This document shows, in pieces, positions 41,978-55,739 of a DNA stretch of 64,000 nt (position 1 is the first letter of the stretch; every line of letters begins with the position of its first letter). A model generated the notes under the pieces. It was given only the letters and a program-made list of their open reading frames with translations, was not told the DNA's origin and ran no database searches. The DNA is taken from positions 33,713,958 through 33,777,957 of the forward strand of contig NC_089722.1 in the NCBI RefSeq assembly GCF_035083965.1, written 5' to 3'. This DNA is from Branchiostoma lanceolatum. Lineage: Eukaryota > Chordata > Leptocardii > Amphioxiformes > Branchiostomatidae. The position numbers and the translations under genes are program-made.

Positions 41978-44000
41978 CTAGTAAACTACTGTTTGACGGA
42001 GACTTGTCTGAAGATATTTCCTTATGCCGTCACGAGAACCTCCATTGTTTAGGTTCAGGCGGTGTTGCTTGCTTACTTTACACCTGTGCGATGCCATGCA
42101 TACATGTAGCTGGTGGATATGAAACATTCTTCTCATTTTCACCCTACCAGGGCTGCCAAGGGCATGTTTACCAGTCAACACCAACCAAATTTATCATTTG
42201 AAGATTTCATGGCGTGTGGGACGAGGGGGGGGGGTGCATTTCAATGGCCTGTAATGACATTGACAATTTATGACAGGTACATTGTATGAAACATTTGTAA
42301 AGTGAAATCCTTCTCATCAGATCCTCCCTACCGACAGCAAAATGTGTTGCCAGGGTGTATGTTCACCTATAATCAAACCCACTTTCTTTCCTTGCTAACA
42401 TTGAATTCCAAAGCGTCAATAATAATGCTAGATAGTCTTTGCTCTTTTTATTTTCTCACTATCATTTTGCGTATTGATGCAATATCTTTACGATACTTGT
42501 GTTGAGTCACTGTTTGCTTATCTTGCTTTATTTACTGGTGTACAAAACCTTAGTTTTAAGTTTAACCAATGACTTTATGGAAATAGATGTATTCTCTTTT
42601 CGTCTTTGTCTTTGTTCGCTAAATTCACTCACTCATTCTCTGACTCAGGATAAGTGCGGGCGGACCGTAACACAGAAGTCAGAAATACTTATCAGTCGTA
42701 ATTTTAGACATGGGAATGGCTATTGATGAGTAGCCAGGGGCCGCTCGCACTAATAAGCTCTGCATCTGATGCTTGCACCACTGTGCTTGCACCAAATCCA
42801 TATGTGTGTGTTCTCGTCAACAAGGAACAAAATAACTTACATCGCATCACGTGGGGCGCTTTTTTTATACACCGCCTCGCCAGCCTAAAGATATTTCTGG
42901 TTTCCATGTCTGTTTTCCTTCAAACACCCCCTCCCCATTCTTTCACTTTTCCCTCCTGATTTCCGTAACGACGTTAGATTTCACTCAGGCTGATGAAGTA
43001 ATAAAGTAAGAAAAATAACGGAATTGGGATGGCTTTTGATGAGGTCCTGTCAGAACTATGAGGGTTGAATATTGAATCGATGAAAACCTCTATCAGAGGG
43101 TACCATTTGCACCATGTATAACACATGGGTCTGCATGGGGGGGGGACTGTTCAATTACTGGGATATGAATTTTGAAGTCGTTAAGTTGAAATGAAATTTT
43201 ACAAAAATTGCTAATCTCTTATTCATAAAATGTAGTATTTTCGAAAATCTCAACCGCTTCTGGGATTGAGTCACTACCCGTAGTTTGCCCCTAATCGGGT
43301 CATATGGGTGTCGTTACCTACGAGTAAGAAGTCCCTGTGTCAAAGTGCTTGTCATGCGTTCTGCATGAAGTTTTCCTAGTTATTTTGTTCCTCTTCCCAC
43401 TGTTTACCTTAGCACGTCCGTGTCTTTCACGGTGATACATCAAAGCAGGTGTTGTTTACTATGAGTCTGTGTTTTAGGCCAAACTCTGTCAATCTTATGT
43501 GTCATGTATTGGGGTACAAAATACATTTAATGGTCAGGTTGACAATTAGCGAAGTGTATTTTTGTACCGATTCAAACACATGTTCGTACGTGTTTTTACC
43601 TCGATTTTTACCTCGTGTACGGAGATTATATTTTCGGTGTGTCTGTTTGTGGGTTTGCTTGTGTGTCCACACAAACAGCTCCTATGGCTGTGGTAAAAAT
43701 ATGTTATAACAGTAGGGATTTTGCAGTCTTGTGATATCATACCATCTAAGTGGGATGCTTTGCACATGTAGATAGTCTTATATCTATTCTGTTTTTGTTT
43801 CCGTAAAGCCGTAATATCCGCCCTTCGGCGAAACACAACAGTTCTGCACTGAAAAACATGTCCTTTGTTGTGCTTTTCATGTATATCAATCAAACATGTT
43901 GTTAGCTGGTCAGGTTCCTCTCTCTAGGAACGCAAGGATGACACGCACACAACTGTGTAACTGCAACTCGTGCATTAAAGGTGCCCCAAAGCGGGTACCC
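41978..44000. other. No gene recognised
   Basis: Short frames only. A G-run occurs at about 42225-42234. Confidence 0.35.
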
Positions 44001-44288
44001 TTACGTTATCATAACGCAGCGCTTTAACGTAACGTTCACTAGAGTGAACCTCTATAATAGACGTGTTCTGGTGACGTCATTTTTAACGTACGTTTACGTA
44101 CGTTTTTTATGTAGGTAATTTTGACACGGAAAATTGCAGAACCATGTGTACGTCACGTATCCGTACGTTTTGGCATACGTGACGTAGGCCTGGCTCACGT
44201 GACGTTTTGACCCCCAAAACGTCACGTATGGACCCCAAAACCTGACGTTTTTTACGTACGTAATTTTGACACGGAAATGATGCCATAG
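44001..44288. mobile_element. Terminal fragment of the palindromic-element family
   Basis: 'ttacgttatcataacgcag', 'actagagtgaacctctataa' and the dense ACGT palindromes end in 'acggaaatgatgccata' at 44288, the right terminus of the family. The middle of the arm is deleted. It may be the displaced right end of the older copy or a separate MITE-like derivative. Confidence 0.75.
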
Positions 44289-45569
44289 TAAGGGGGGGGG
44301 GGGTTGTGTCTGTAAACTCCGTGTATAGGACAACTGCAACATTCTAGACAACATTTAAAACGCCTTGCTTCAGACAGGGGTGGGGAACGTAATCCATGTC
44401 AATGGCTATGGGTAAAGAAATACACGGAGTCAGGCATTTTTCATCGTCAAGTCACAGATAATTGTGCCTCTCCAAGTTAGCAACGACCAAAATTTACAAA
44501 TTTCCGACTCTCCCAAGTCCCAACACTCACCTGATTCACTGCTGTGCCTCTTTTCAAAGTTTGTCGTGAAAGTCGTCTGGAGTTGGCAGTTAACTGTGTA
44601 CGAGTGGCGTGGCGTGGCCCGCTCTGATCTGATAATGAGGCTATAAAAAATGGTCCTACGTGTAATCGTGCTAACGGAACAACGCGTAGCTCCCACGCCC
44701 AGCAAAGGCGGAAGTGAATATTTGGGTTCCCAGGTTCCCAACAACGCAGGTTGACAACGCTATCTAGCGACTATATACAGAAGTACAGCAGGAAATACTA
44801 GGTACACTCTGACTCGGAATAGAAGAAACTGTGCGGTGCTTTCAAGCCCAGTCTTACTTAATACTTTGGACTTAACGTTAGTTAATTCGTCTAGCCATAA
44901 GTGGACATTAACGGAAGAAGAAGACCGTTAGTAATCCTATATAGCTAATACAGTATCTTTAGTCTATCGCCATAATTTTCGAGTATACATACTATTAGAT
45001 AAAACTTAACGTGTAGCAACATGCATGGTGGTGCATATGTAGCTTAAACCTCAACAAACTTCACCTTACCTCACCTTACCTTAGCTACATGCTACACATG
45101 AAGTCACTGGCCCTCCGGTAAGGACTGGAGATGCATTTCTGGCGTAAGTCCAAACAAGTGTTTGATGCGATTTTCTCCAGGGAGCCATCACAGATTTCAG
45201 AACGGTCCTTCATTTCAATGAATGAGGACTTGATAAGACAATGAATGTTGACACATCTTTTTTACGTCCCTTGTTTCGAGCAAAACTGTTTAAGGTGATC
45301 TTACCGTAAAGTTTAATCAGCAGATGCTGAAACCTTGAAATCGGAAGTTTTATAACGTTTCTTTTTTTTACTTATTGGTATAGATTTGTTTTAGTAGTTA
45401 TTATTTTCATAGCTTTTGCAACCCCTAATTGATTTGGACATTGGTTCACGCAGCCTTGGTGGCTTGTCGCGAAAGATTTCACATTTACCTGAAGCAATCG
45501 TCACTAGACTCGGTAGCATCGACGTACTTAACTGGAGGATATCCGGTCCCGCCTAAGAGACGGATCTGA
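44289..45569. other. No gene recognised
   Basis: A G-run at 44291-44303 follows the element. Nothing else was identified. Confidence 0.35.
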
Positions 45570-46069
45570 TACCTGAAGACGTGCGAGGAGGAGAGTGTTC
45601 TCAGCTCCAAAGATGACCCTACAGTTGGCCACCTTCCCGTCAGTCGCGGCGTTGAGTCAGGGGAGGGTAGATGTCATCGCCGCTCGCGCTCTCTCCTCCG
45701 AGAATCGGACCTCCAGTGAGTTGATGCACGTTTGGATAACACTGTACTAATACGAGAGGCTTATGATACAGACAATGTGTAACTTGAGTAAAAAGTTGAT
45801 CAACTGACAAGTCATGCCAATGAGGTTTTTATTTGCATAATAAATGGGAAACATTTACATGATTGTATGATATGCCACTTAAAAACATCAGTCGGCGAAG
45901 GTATGGGGTCGTGGAACTCTAGATTTGTTTTCATTTTGTTTGGAATTCATATCACCTAAATTATTCTTGCAATGGGATGAATAGAAGACACAAAATAAAT
46001 TTGATGAATTATCTCATTACAGTAAAGAGCTGGACCAGACCCTACAGGAGTCGCCTAGTGAGAATCCAG
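45570..46069 (+). CDS. Candidate two-exon coding fragment
   Basis: Exon 45570-45715 (open after a TGA) reads 'CEEESVLSSKDDPTVGHLPV' and ends '...LLRESDL' with two bases before donor GTGAGT. Exon 46023-46069 (acceptor 'cattacag') continues in phase as 'KELDQTLQESPSENP' before donor GTACAG. The hydrophilic, acidic product has no recognised domain. A different frame from the ATG at 45612 (MTLQLATFPSVAALS) is also open but does not join exon 2 in phase. Confidence 0.25.
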
Positions 46070-48258
46070 GTACAGATATATGCTGAAAACCGTTGGCCGC
46101 TGTGCTAACAGTAAAACACCACATTTTTTTTTTGTAGTAAGGCCATGTTGATTCGATAATATGGATGACATCCGTGCGCACATCAATTTTTGGCTGTTTC
46201 CGAAGATATTCAAAATAATCAATTCCAAAGTCAAAGAAGTTTTGAAAGAACAAAAATGAAGACTTTCGGTACATCATACTCTGTTTAGTTTTGTTCCGAC
46301 CATATAGATTTGATAATGAAGGCAACTTTTTTTTTATTCGCACACTGATCTGCACTCGTATCAGGGGTCCCCAGTGTATGTCATCAAAATTGAATATTTG
46401 TTTATCACATCAACATGGCCCAAATATTGAAATAAGTGCAGGCAAAATAGCCAGCACAATGCCAAACTTCTTGACTGATACAATTTATGCTTCATAAACT
46501 TGTTATATACTTTATTATAGACAACATTAGATATGATAATTGCATGTAATACTATACATAGTCTAGGATTATCTATCTTTGAATGTTTTCTAATGGAATT
46601 TCTGTCTTGCATTGACAATTGTTAGAATTTGGAGAAACGGGTCAGCCATTAGTTACAAAAGTATGCATGATTGTGGTGATGTGGTTAACATTAAAGGGTT
46701 AATGACCCGCCTGAGGAAAGGCATGATGAACTTTCAAGTGAGGCTTTCTTTTTTATGCATTTCAGCCTCAGACTGATGACCGAGGCTCGAGTTGAGCGCT
46801 GAAACTGTCCCGGAGGGGACAGCATCTTCCCGTGAGGTAGTTATAACTTGTAGAAAACAGTATCTGGACTGTTTTGGGTAGATATTTAGAGATAATTAAT
46901 GTCTATTTTTATTGTGTATGGTTCAGTTGGCTGATTGATTTGCAAGCACACAAGTTATTTATTTATTCTACTCATTTAAGACCTCCAAAGAGCTATATCT
47001 AATTCCATTGAGGAAAGAAAAGCAGTATCAAGAAAACAAAGTAAACTGTTGTCAGCTTGTAGATGACGAGACATCGTCCATTGCATTGTCCATGAATGTT
47101 GACATTATAGCCCCATCATGTATTACAAAAGATTTTCACTCCCACAGCTGAACTGTTCCCATAACTTACGCAAACTCCCAAAAGATTATAAGGACTAGAA
47201 TAACATTATGATAATACTATACTAAAATATCAATTTAATCCACAAATTTTAACATATAGTTATCTTTTTTTATCGTTCTTTGACGGTTTGAAATCCACGT
47301 TGCAAACGAATGTGCACATATGCCTAACCTATTTTACAACAAAAGCAATAGTTTTATCAATTTATGTACTAGGTTGTGTGAATGGATGTAGTCCTGCCGT
47401 ATGCATGTAGATGTACCTGACCTCTCAACATATATGGAGATATAGAAGGTCTTTAAATTATGAAATACCATTTATTGCTTTTTCTTACACCCAGAAAAAA
47501 TGTCTTAATGCAAGCAAATTTTATCTTTAATATTGCATGTACATTACCAAAAATGTTTTTTCTTATCATATTTCACCATACCCTAGTATGGTGGAATATA
47601 TTGTTTTCTCTCATGTTTCTTCTCCTTCTTCTTCTCCTGTCAAATTTTCAAATCGATTCATTTCTGTCATTTTTGGACTAAATCACCTGAAATTTGGCAT
47701 AAGGGTAGAGGAGGCAAATACCCTCTAACCATTTTTTATTTGTTTCGATAACTGGCTTTAAAATTTTTTTATTGAGGTTTTTGTGCCAATTTCTGGCCAA
47801 AACTGTGTTTGGGGGGCTTCTGTGCTCTAGTGTCAAAAACATATAATCCGAAATTCAGTATGTGGATAGCTTGAACATATATACTCAAAGAACCTTGTTC
47901 ATATTTTTGTATACACCACTTCAAAATGATTTATTTTGGTATTTCTGGGCGATGTTTTGCTACATTATATTGACTTCTATAACCACGTGGTCCTGCGGAG
48001 AGAACCAATAGGCGCGCGGCATGTGAACGCGACCATTCAGATATTGTGGGGGGGATTGAGTATATTCTTCGTATAGGATAAGAACAAGGTATTTAGGAAT
48101 GTAGGCCTAAACGAATTTAATAAAGTACGTATACTATATAATATCATGAAATGCAAATAAAAAGGCTATACTCCGGGTTCAACACTTTTTAGTGTCGAAC
48201 TTGCATACACATCCCCCCGCTGCATGTCGGTTCGTTGGAAATCTTCTGCGGAATTTTC
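46070..48258. other. No gene recognised; dispersed repeat fragments
   Basis: Near 46160 there is a 'tatggatgacatcc' fragment of the TIR family defined at 55740-56532. The stretch 47650-47850 ('gcaaataccctctaacc', 'ctggccaaaactgtg') looks like a dispersed repeat. No coding signal was seen. Confidence 0.35.
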
Positions 48259-49150
48259 CATCAGCAGCACGCTAGCAGATGACACACCGCGTCAAGACCA
48301 GCATTTTTTTTCTCGTCAGATAGCAGAAAGTACAGTACTACCAGGTATTATGAAGTGCTTATCCTGAATTCCTTCCCTACATTATTATCGTACGTATAGA
48401 GATATTTGTGTTAATTGACAACGCCAAATAGTTTGTGTCGGCTCTCGCTTAGTAAACACATTTGAACATGCGTGGTCTGGAATTTTCCATAATTAGCGAC
48501 CGCAGGCAAGTGCTATACGCAGCGTCGTAGTGTTTTCGCAATAAAATCCCCGTGCTAAGTTAGAAACGACCGTCACTCTGCAGTTCTTTACATTTTTAGT
48601 AAGTTATGCTCATCTGTGATTTAATGAACAAATAAATCAATAAATTTTATTTCTTTTCGTAGTCACGTTTCGTATGTACGTTTTACGTTTTGTTGTTTTC
48701 ATCAGTAGCACGCTAGCAGACTCTTAGCAGACGACATTCCGCGTCAAGACCAACATTTTTTTTCTCGTCAGATATCGGAACGTACTACCAGGTAAGAAGT
48801 GCCTGTCCAGAATTCCTACCCTATACATTGTTATCGTACGTATAGACATGTTTATTTTAATTGATAACGCCAAATAGTTTGTGTCGACTCTCGCTTGATA
48901 AAAAATATTCAACACATTTGAAAATTCGCGGTCTGGGACCGCAGCCAAGTGCTATGCCAGCGTCGTAGTGTTTTTGCAATAAATCCCCGATTTCCGTTAG
49001 AAATGACACTTTTGGGTGTCACCCTGGACCTTTTAACATTTTTAGTAAATATTGGTTACCTAACATTTCATTAATAGATAAATCAATCAATAAATAAATA
49101 AATAAAATTCATTTCTTTTCGCGGTCACATTTCGTCTGTTACGTTTGTTG
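48259..49150 (+). repeat. Tandem duplication, ~440-bp unit, two copies
   Basis: Copies at 48259-48699 and 48700-49150 share 'agcacgctagcaga', 'cgcgtcaagacca', 'ttttttttctcgtcagata', 'acgccaaatagtttgtgtcg' and an AT-rich end 'atttatttcttttcg'. Each contains a donor-like 'actaccag|gta'. A third, diverged site 'ttatcag|gtaaga' lies at 49347. Confidence 0.8.
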
Positions 49151-49789
49151 TGTTCAAAGTTGGAAATTTCCATCGACCACTCATATTTTCTGTTTGTCGG
49201 ACTTGTACATTAAATGAAAAGTAGTCTAGAGTGGAGTAGAGAACACTTAGAGTAGAGTCTTCAGCCAACTACGCTCCCCTCTAGAAACTCAAGAACCAAC
49301 GGTTCAGTAACATACACTTCGTAAGATAGCGGACAATATTTTATCAGGTAAGAATTTGCTTGGCCCTTCATCATGTTGTTTACGTATCGTAGTTATAGCA
49401 GACATCTTATTTCTTTACATGCAGGACTTTAGTAGCTATGAAATCGGTCTTACGTTAGAAACGAATAGCTTACAATAGAGGTTTCTGTATCATTTCTGTT
49501 TCATGATGGTTATAAACTGGACATATATTTTGTTTTGATGGTGACGTATTCCTGTGTTCCTCAGATTTTTGTGGGAGGAGGGCTAGTTTGACAAACTGCC
49601 ACACAAGCCACCACATTTTCAAGGACAACAAATCTCAGGTCATTTGGCTTTATTTTCCTTACAATATGTGTAAGTGTTTTCATATTTATGTCATTGTCAT
49701 ATTTCGTATCATTTTCCCATTGAAAAGCATTTTGAGAGATGTCCAGTAATGTATACAAGAATGAATGAAGTGTCTCTGTTTCTTTTCAG

Positions 49790-50143
49790 ATGATAAGGGG
49801 CAGTTGAAAGATTATGCTCGTGGCACACAACAGGTAGGGCCTGTTGTCTTCTGTCACTACACGTACATGTAGATGTAGAGACAGGTCTGGCATGGACATC
49901 GAAGAGAAGATTATCTCCAACACAACTAAATGTTAAGTAATGTTTTCTTCTGACAACAGACAATATGTACAGTTTGCAAATGAATGTACTTTCTTAATTA
50001 TATTTTGCCCATACTATAAGTATGGTCAAAATATATTGTTGATGAATGTTTCTACTCTGCATTGTGATGCTAAATCTTGCGCTCCTGTTTGTGTTCTCTA
50101 GATGGGACCTCCTGTAGAGAAGCAGAACCTGGTCCGCGATTAA
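49790..50143 (+). CDS. Candidate short 3' exons, unrecognised
   Basis: Exon 49790-49833 (acceptor 'cttttcag', donor 'caacagGTAGGG') reads 'DKGQLKDYARGTQQ'. It joins in phase 0 to exon 50102-50143, 'MGPPVEKQNLVRD' plus TAA. A similar intron end and exon recur at 50287-50375, suggesting duplication of the last exon. No upstream coding exon was identified, and the exons are very short, so chance is possible. Confidence 0.2.
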
Positions 50144-51414
50144 CCACATTTGGAGGAAGTAGACAAATCTGGCCCCAGCCATCCACACGAGATTGTAAGT
50201 AATTCTGGAATCATGCATGTTTATTTTGACACATGAACAGATTGCATATCTGTCTTTAGTTTTCTTTATCAGTGTTTCAGCTCTGTATTGAAATGCTAAA
50301 TCTCACTCTTCTGTTTCTATCCTCCAGACCCCACTAGAGAAGAGAAGCAGATCATGGTCCAAGTCAAGTTAAAGTTTATTGCACAACAATTGTAACAGGT
50401 ACAATGTAAGGCAAAATACTGCTGGCTACTTGTTCTAATCTAGTACAACCTGCAGCAAGGTTCCAGACTATACAATGTTGTTAATGGTAGATAGTATCAG
50501 CTGGCTACTTACATTGTATACTGATTCTCCATATAAAAGTCTGCTTTATTTTTGAATATGTTTCAAGTTTCTTAAAGATTCTTATTGTTTGCCGCTTGAC
50601 AGAAAATCGCCTTAAAGGCGCTCCTTGAATATGTTTCTGAAATATTTTGCATTGGCTGTTCGGTATCCATGAGAGACTGCCTGTGGAAGAAGCAGGCAGA
50701 CCCTGCCAGCCAGAAAAAAATATACTACAAATAGATTGCAGCCAATTCCGAAAACATGTATATTTTGACATGAATGTAGATTTTCTGCGATGTAATATTC
50801 ATGTAAAATAATTTTGTGGGTAAAGCTTTGATATGGAAATACAAATCAACTCCCAGTATTCGTATCTACATAGAGGAAATGATAAGAGAATGGGAGAAGA
50901 CAAGTGTTAAGTTTCAATTTTGTGCTTAAGTAAAACTGTCAAGATTCAAAGTGTTATGTTTGCATTTTTGCTCTTAAGTACAAAAATGGTAAGATTGTGA
51001 GTGAATGCTTATGTGTGTGTGGAGAGAACCGGTCTGATCTACATACCGTCACGGCGTGTGCTATCTAACCAGCCATCACCAGTTTTCTCTCGAATAGAAA
51101 GCTAGGGACTTGATTATTCTGAATTGCAAAGAAAGACCTGTAAGTATCTATCAGAGGCATTTCTATACCAAATTTCTGGTCATTTGGTTTAAATATCATG
51201 GTAGCGAAGCCACGAATGTGCATTTTGATTATCAAAAAAGGCCATCCTTGCATCTTGCATTTTCAAAAATTGAATTTTGGACTGGTAATCCATTTTTTTC
51301 GGTTGATGTGTCTATGGAATGGTTCATTATGTGTGTGATTGATCACATTTGCATGGGGAAGGAGATGATGGGTGAAATATGTTGTATTTGCCCGCAAATG
51401 TTGCCTCTCTAGTT

Positions 51415-51920
51415 CTTTCTTATTTTTCTTGTTTTCTTATGTTAAGAAAGATTTTCTTATACAAAGAAAAACAAGAAAATTCAAGAAACGTTTTTTCGAT
51501 GTCAATTCTTATACAAAGAATTGTATTCTTGTTTGTACTTAAGTTAAGAAAATCATGTTTTCTAATTAGAATTGTCTGGAAAAATAAGAAAAGTTTGCTT
51601 TCTCTGCCTTACTGTAAGATTAATTATTGTTTGGTCAAATGTTTTTTTCTTACAGATTCTTTCCTTAAGATATTTTTTCTTGAAAATGTTATTCTACTAG
51701 AATTATTTTCTTAAACTTGCTTGGTTTAAGAAAGTTCAAGAGAAAAATTATTGGATGCAATTCTTGTTTGTGCTTAAAAGAGGGATTCTTGTTTGTGCTT
51801 AAAAGAGGGATTCTTGTATACAGAATGATATTCTTACTGACATTCAGTGACAGAAAAAGATTCTTTGTAGAAGGAAAAACAAGAATGACAAGAAAAACGA
51901 TTTTTGGTAGTGTATGTGCG
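51415..51920. repeat. TTCTT/AAGAA-rich hairpin-prone region
   Basis: Alternating 'attcttgtttgtgcttaa' and 'aacaagaa' motifs, including a perfect 25-bp direct repeat around 51760-51810. The terminal parts are loosely inverted. Open frames here are low-complexity artefacts. Confidence 0.55.
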
Positions 51921-51959
51921 ATACACAATGCTGAATAATACTAACAGAAATAATGGGGC

Positions 51960-53110
51960 TAGGACGGGTTACTGCAGTTGATTTATTGACAATAATGAAC
52001 TTAATTAAGGAGGGGTTTTATAAATTTTCTAAATCTACAATCAGTCCTTCAATCTTCTAGACTTTTCATCTTTCTTCCTATCCCTTCTCCTGAGTGTTCT
52101 CATTAAGTATGCAATTTGATATCATGGGTAATGACGAGCTACAGCAGGGCGGCAATAAGTCCAGTCTTGAAGCCCTCTAAACTGTTGGGGTTTGTGTAAT
52201 ATGCCCCGGCATTGAGTTCTGCAATGCTAATATATATTGATACTAGTTCTAAGAACTATTAATATAAATGTGATTTTACTGACAATAATGAATTCGGAGG
52301 GGTAAACAGTTTGGGATTTTTAGAATTTACATTCAATCATCTTGACTTTTCCTCTTTTCTTCCTATCCCTTCTCCTGAGTGTTCTCATTAAGTATGCAAT
52401 TTGATATCGTGGGCAACGACGGGCTACAGCAGGGCGGCCACAAGTCCAGTCTTGAAGCCCTCTAAACTGAGCGGTTTGTGTAATATACCCGGCATTGAGT
52501 TCTGCAATGCTAAATATATATGGAGACTAGTTCTAAGAACTTACTAATTAGATAAATGTGATTTATTGACTAATGAATAAGGAGGGGTGTTGGAGATTAT
52601 CAAAATTTACATTCAATCTTCTATACTTTCTTCTTTCTTCCTATCTTTTTTCCTGAGTGTTTTCATTAAGTATGCCATTTGATATAGAGGGCAACGACGT
52701 GTTACAGCAGGGCTGCCATTAGTCCAGCCTTGAAACCCTAATTAGCTGTTGGGGTTTGTACAATGTGCCCCGGCAGTGAGTTAATATATTCCTTATGGTA
52801 TATGGGAAAAAAAACAGAAACGGTCAGTGCTTGCAGGGGTAAGCTGGTATTTGTAGTCATCATGGCTACCCCTGATATACACCTGTGGGCTAAGATATTT
52901 TTCAGTTGGAATATCAATAAGGCCATGCAAAATTTTAGATTAGCAGGTTAACAGAACTTCTCGCCTTCTATGACTCCTTTCTTCTTATCAAGACTTAGGC
53001 GCTACTTGATAATTTTTCTTACAACAAGAAGGTATTGATGTGATTCTTTAACAATAATGACTTAAGGAGGGGTTTTGGAGATTTTTTAAAGCAATCATCT
53101 GGAGTTGGCT
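51960..53110 (+). repeat. Tandem repeat, ~300-bp unit, about 3.5 copies
   Basis: Units start near 51977, 52270, 52558 and 53038 with 'tgattta.tgacaataatga' and '...ggaggggt'. Each contains 'tgagtgttctcattaagtatg', 'agcagggcggc' and 'tccagtcttgaagccctc'. The third unit is longer because of about 190 extra bases at 52780-52970. Confidence 0.85.
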
Positions 53111-53186
53111 GCTTTCCCTCCTTCTACTGTCTTTTCCTGTGAAGTATGCATAATAATGTTTGTTTCAACTATGTATATCATATATA

Positions 53187-53188
<2 letters not shown>

Positions 53189-53222
<34 letters not shown>
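53189..53222. repeat. (TG)17 microsatellite
   Basis: Uninterrupted TG dinucleotide repeats. Confidence 0.98.
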
Positions 53223-53227
<5 letters not shown>

Positions 53228-53370
53228 TTATCATGACATGATCAAGTTAAAAATAAAATACATTGCATTTTATGCTTAAATTTTGCCTTTTTGTTCGTTT
53301 TGTACATGCATACATAGGTAATACGTGATGTATATTATGTTGATGTATGAAGTATATTAACAGCGAGCAG

Positions 53371-53712
53371 ATTAATATTGGAACGAGCAGAGCATTTTGG
53401 ACTAATGCTTCTGACTGTTCACAGCTGAAAGGTACATATCCAATATTTTGTGAAACACTTCTCTGGTACACAATGGATCATAATGACCCCCATTGGAAAA
53501 TGAAAAAATCTCAAGATTTATTCTGAAAATCTCAGGATTTTTTGCTAGATTTCAAGATTTTATGAGACGATCGTGAGATTTTATGAGACAATCTTGAGAT
53601 TTTATTAGACATTTATTACCTGTTTTGTATCAGAGAAGTGTTTCACAAAATATTGGATATGTACTACCTTTTAAGCTGTGAACAGTCAATAGCATTCGTC
53701 CAATAATAATCG
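53371..53712. mobile_element. Fold-back element
   Basis: Arms 53371-53465 and 53630-53712 are imperfect inverses ('atccaatattttgtgaaaca', 'gactgttcacagct'). The centre holds three or four copies of 'atgagacaatcttgagattt'. Confidence 0.8.
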
Positions 53713-55739
53713 GCCTGCTTGCCCTCGTGATCAAGGTGTTATTGTCATCAGTGCCGTTGTAGGAATGTCTTAGATGATAGCAGACAGTCTGTGTGACCCT
53801 TGTGGAAGAGATGCGATGGCTAAGTCCTCTTGCTCAGGGTTTTCAGAAAGACAAAGGTGGACTCATCTAGATCTGATTGGACTAGATCACTCAATCCCTA
53901 AGGAAATCTCGTAATGATTCACTTATCAAATAATCCAAAAGAAGCAATTTCTGCAAAATTCAAGGCCAGTAAAGAACATGTTTAATGATCTATCTGATGG
54001 GATATTTCATGACCTTGCCTATTGTAATCTTACATCATTGTAAACACAGGGCTGTGAAGACAGGTTAGTTCAACACTTTCGCCATAATGATCAATGTATA
54101 ACATAAGGTTTAATGTTTTGTCCACAATGCAGGCTACGAAAACGCTATCTTTTTAGCACAATGCAGTAAATGAAAGCTGTGAAATTTATATCACAAAGTA
54201 AGATATCCAATTAACGACATTAGAATATTTGAAAACAATGACTTTTTAGCACAATACGAGATATGAAAATGGCGAATTTAATAGCACGAAGCAAGATAGT
54301 AAAACGATGAAATTTATCACTTAATCACTTAGGTGGTGCTTCGTTGCCGAAGATGACTCATAACGCGGTGGGACCTTATTTTGGGTTATCAGACTTTAAA
54401 TCCTGAAGCACACAGACGAATGCAGCTTTGAACATTCGTGGTCGGTCGTCAGGCTTATCGTGTCTGCGTTAAAGTGCTACCTCTTATTCCCTTAAGCTCA
54501 AAATCAAATGTTGATCAGCAAGATGTGACTAGTATCTATATTAGTTTCTAGAAAGCAGACCAAAGTTGAAGATAAAACGTATTCCCCATTGCATTATATT
54601 GCTGTGGACGAAATATACTACAGTATCTCGCAAGTCAAGAACGTTCTATCCTGTTAATTTCTCGAATTTTGATAAATCGAATGTTTTCTTGGATAATCTC
54701 TCCCTTTGTATCCCGGTTATCCAACCGATATCTTGAAATTGGAAATCTGTCCGAAAAACACGATGACCGCAAAACGGTGAGATTTCCCCAAGATCTGCTT
54801 GGAAATGTCTGGGATTATGTCATTAACAAGATAAGGACAAGGTAGTGGGGTTAAGCCATGAAAATGTAAACATAGGGAGACCGAAATTTTGTTTTTCTTC
54901 CGTGATTCTTACCGTTTTGTCTACATTTAGTCAAAGGAGCACTTCTTCAAATAAACAAAAATGGCAATTAGATTCAACATTACCCTCAAAACCATTTTCC
55001 GTCCCACCGGAATGTTGGGGCCCGGGGCGTAACAACACCGAGAGTCACACAGACCCCAATTAAAAGGGAAGGGCTTTCCAAAGTAGTCAACAATAGTTTT
55101 AACCCAAATACCCATAAATAGATTTCTGGTTAAGCCACCACTGGTCCGTATCCTGGCTTCAACCATATGTACGGAAAGGGGGAGGGGAATGGACTGTATG
55201 GTAAATCCTCAGCGACAATTTACTTGAGATATAGATATTTGTATGAATATTGAGTATAATAAGTGTGTTTTGAAAACGGACGACGCATATCTGTCGGGCA
55301 AAGGTCTCGGAAAAGGTATTTCACCTGTTAAAAAAATGTACCCAACCTAAAGCGAGATGCCCTCGCCTGGCCCAAACGATTGTGCACTAATTCATAGGAA
55401 AAACCTGTAGCTAGCTGAAGGGCTGCAGACAAAGGAAACATTTTTGGCGACGCCTCAGGGGTGGAGGCATTTTTAACTGTACTGCGATAGATCTGAAACT
55501 ATTCAGCTTATTCCACGAATGCATTCCCCTGGGAATTCATTTTTGGCTACACTTCGTGGGTATGGTCTTTGAACAGGGAAAAATTTGCTGAAAGGGCGTG
55601 GTCAGGGTGCTAGTTGGCATACACTATTGCAGTTATTTGTAGATATTTGTTACCAATAGTTTCCTGAAGTCTGTAAGTAAGGCCAAATTGGAAATTTCAC
55701 AGCTGTTGGTGGTATTGTTTGATAATCTTTTGCGCCTAA
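53713..55739. other. No gene recognised
   Basis: About 2 kb with short frames on both strands only (for example 54845-55166). No similarity, splice structure or repeats were recognised. Confidence 0.4.

Noticed and set aside
43546..43893. 115-codon minus-strand frame
   Set aside because: No homology, no splice partner, unremarkable composition; within the range expected by chance.
51379..51928. Hydrophobic frames on both strands (111 and 79 codons), possibly membrane proteins
   Set aside because: The region is TTCTT/AAGAA low complexity; Phe/Leu/Ile-rich frames are expected by composition.
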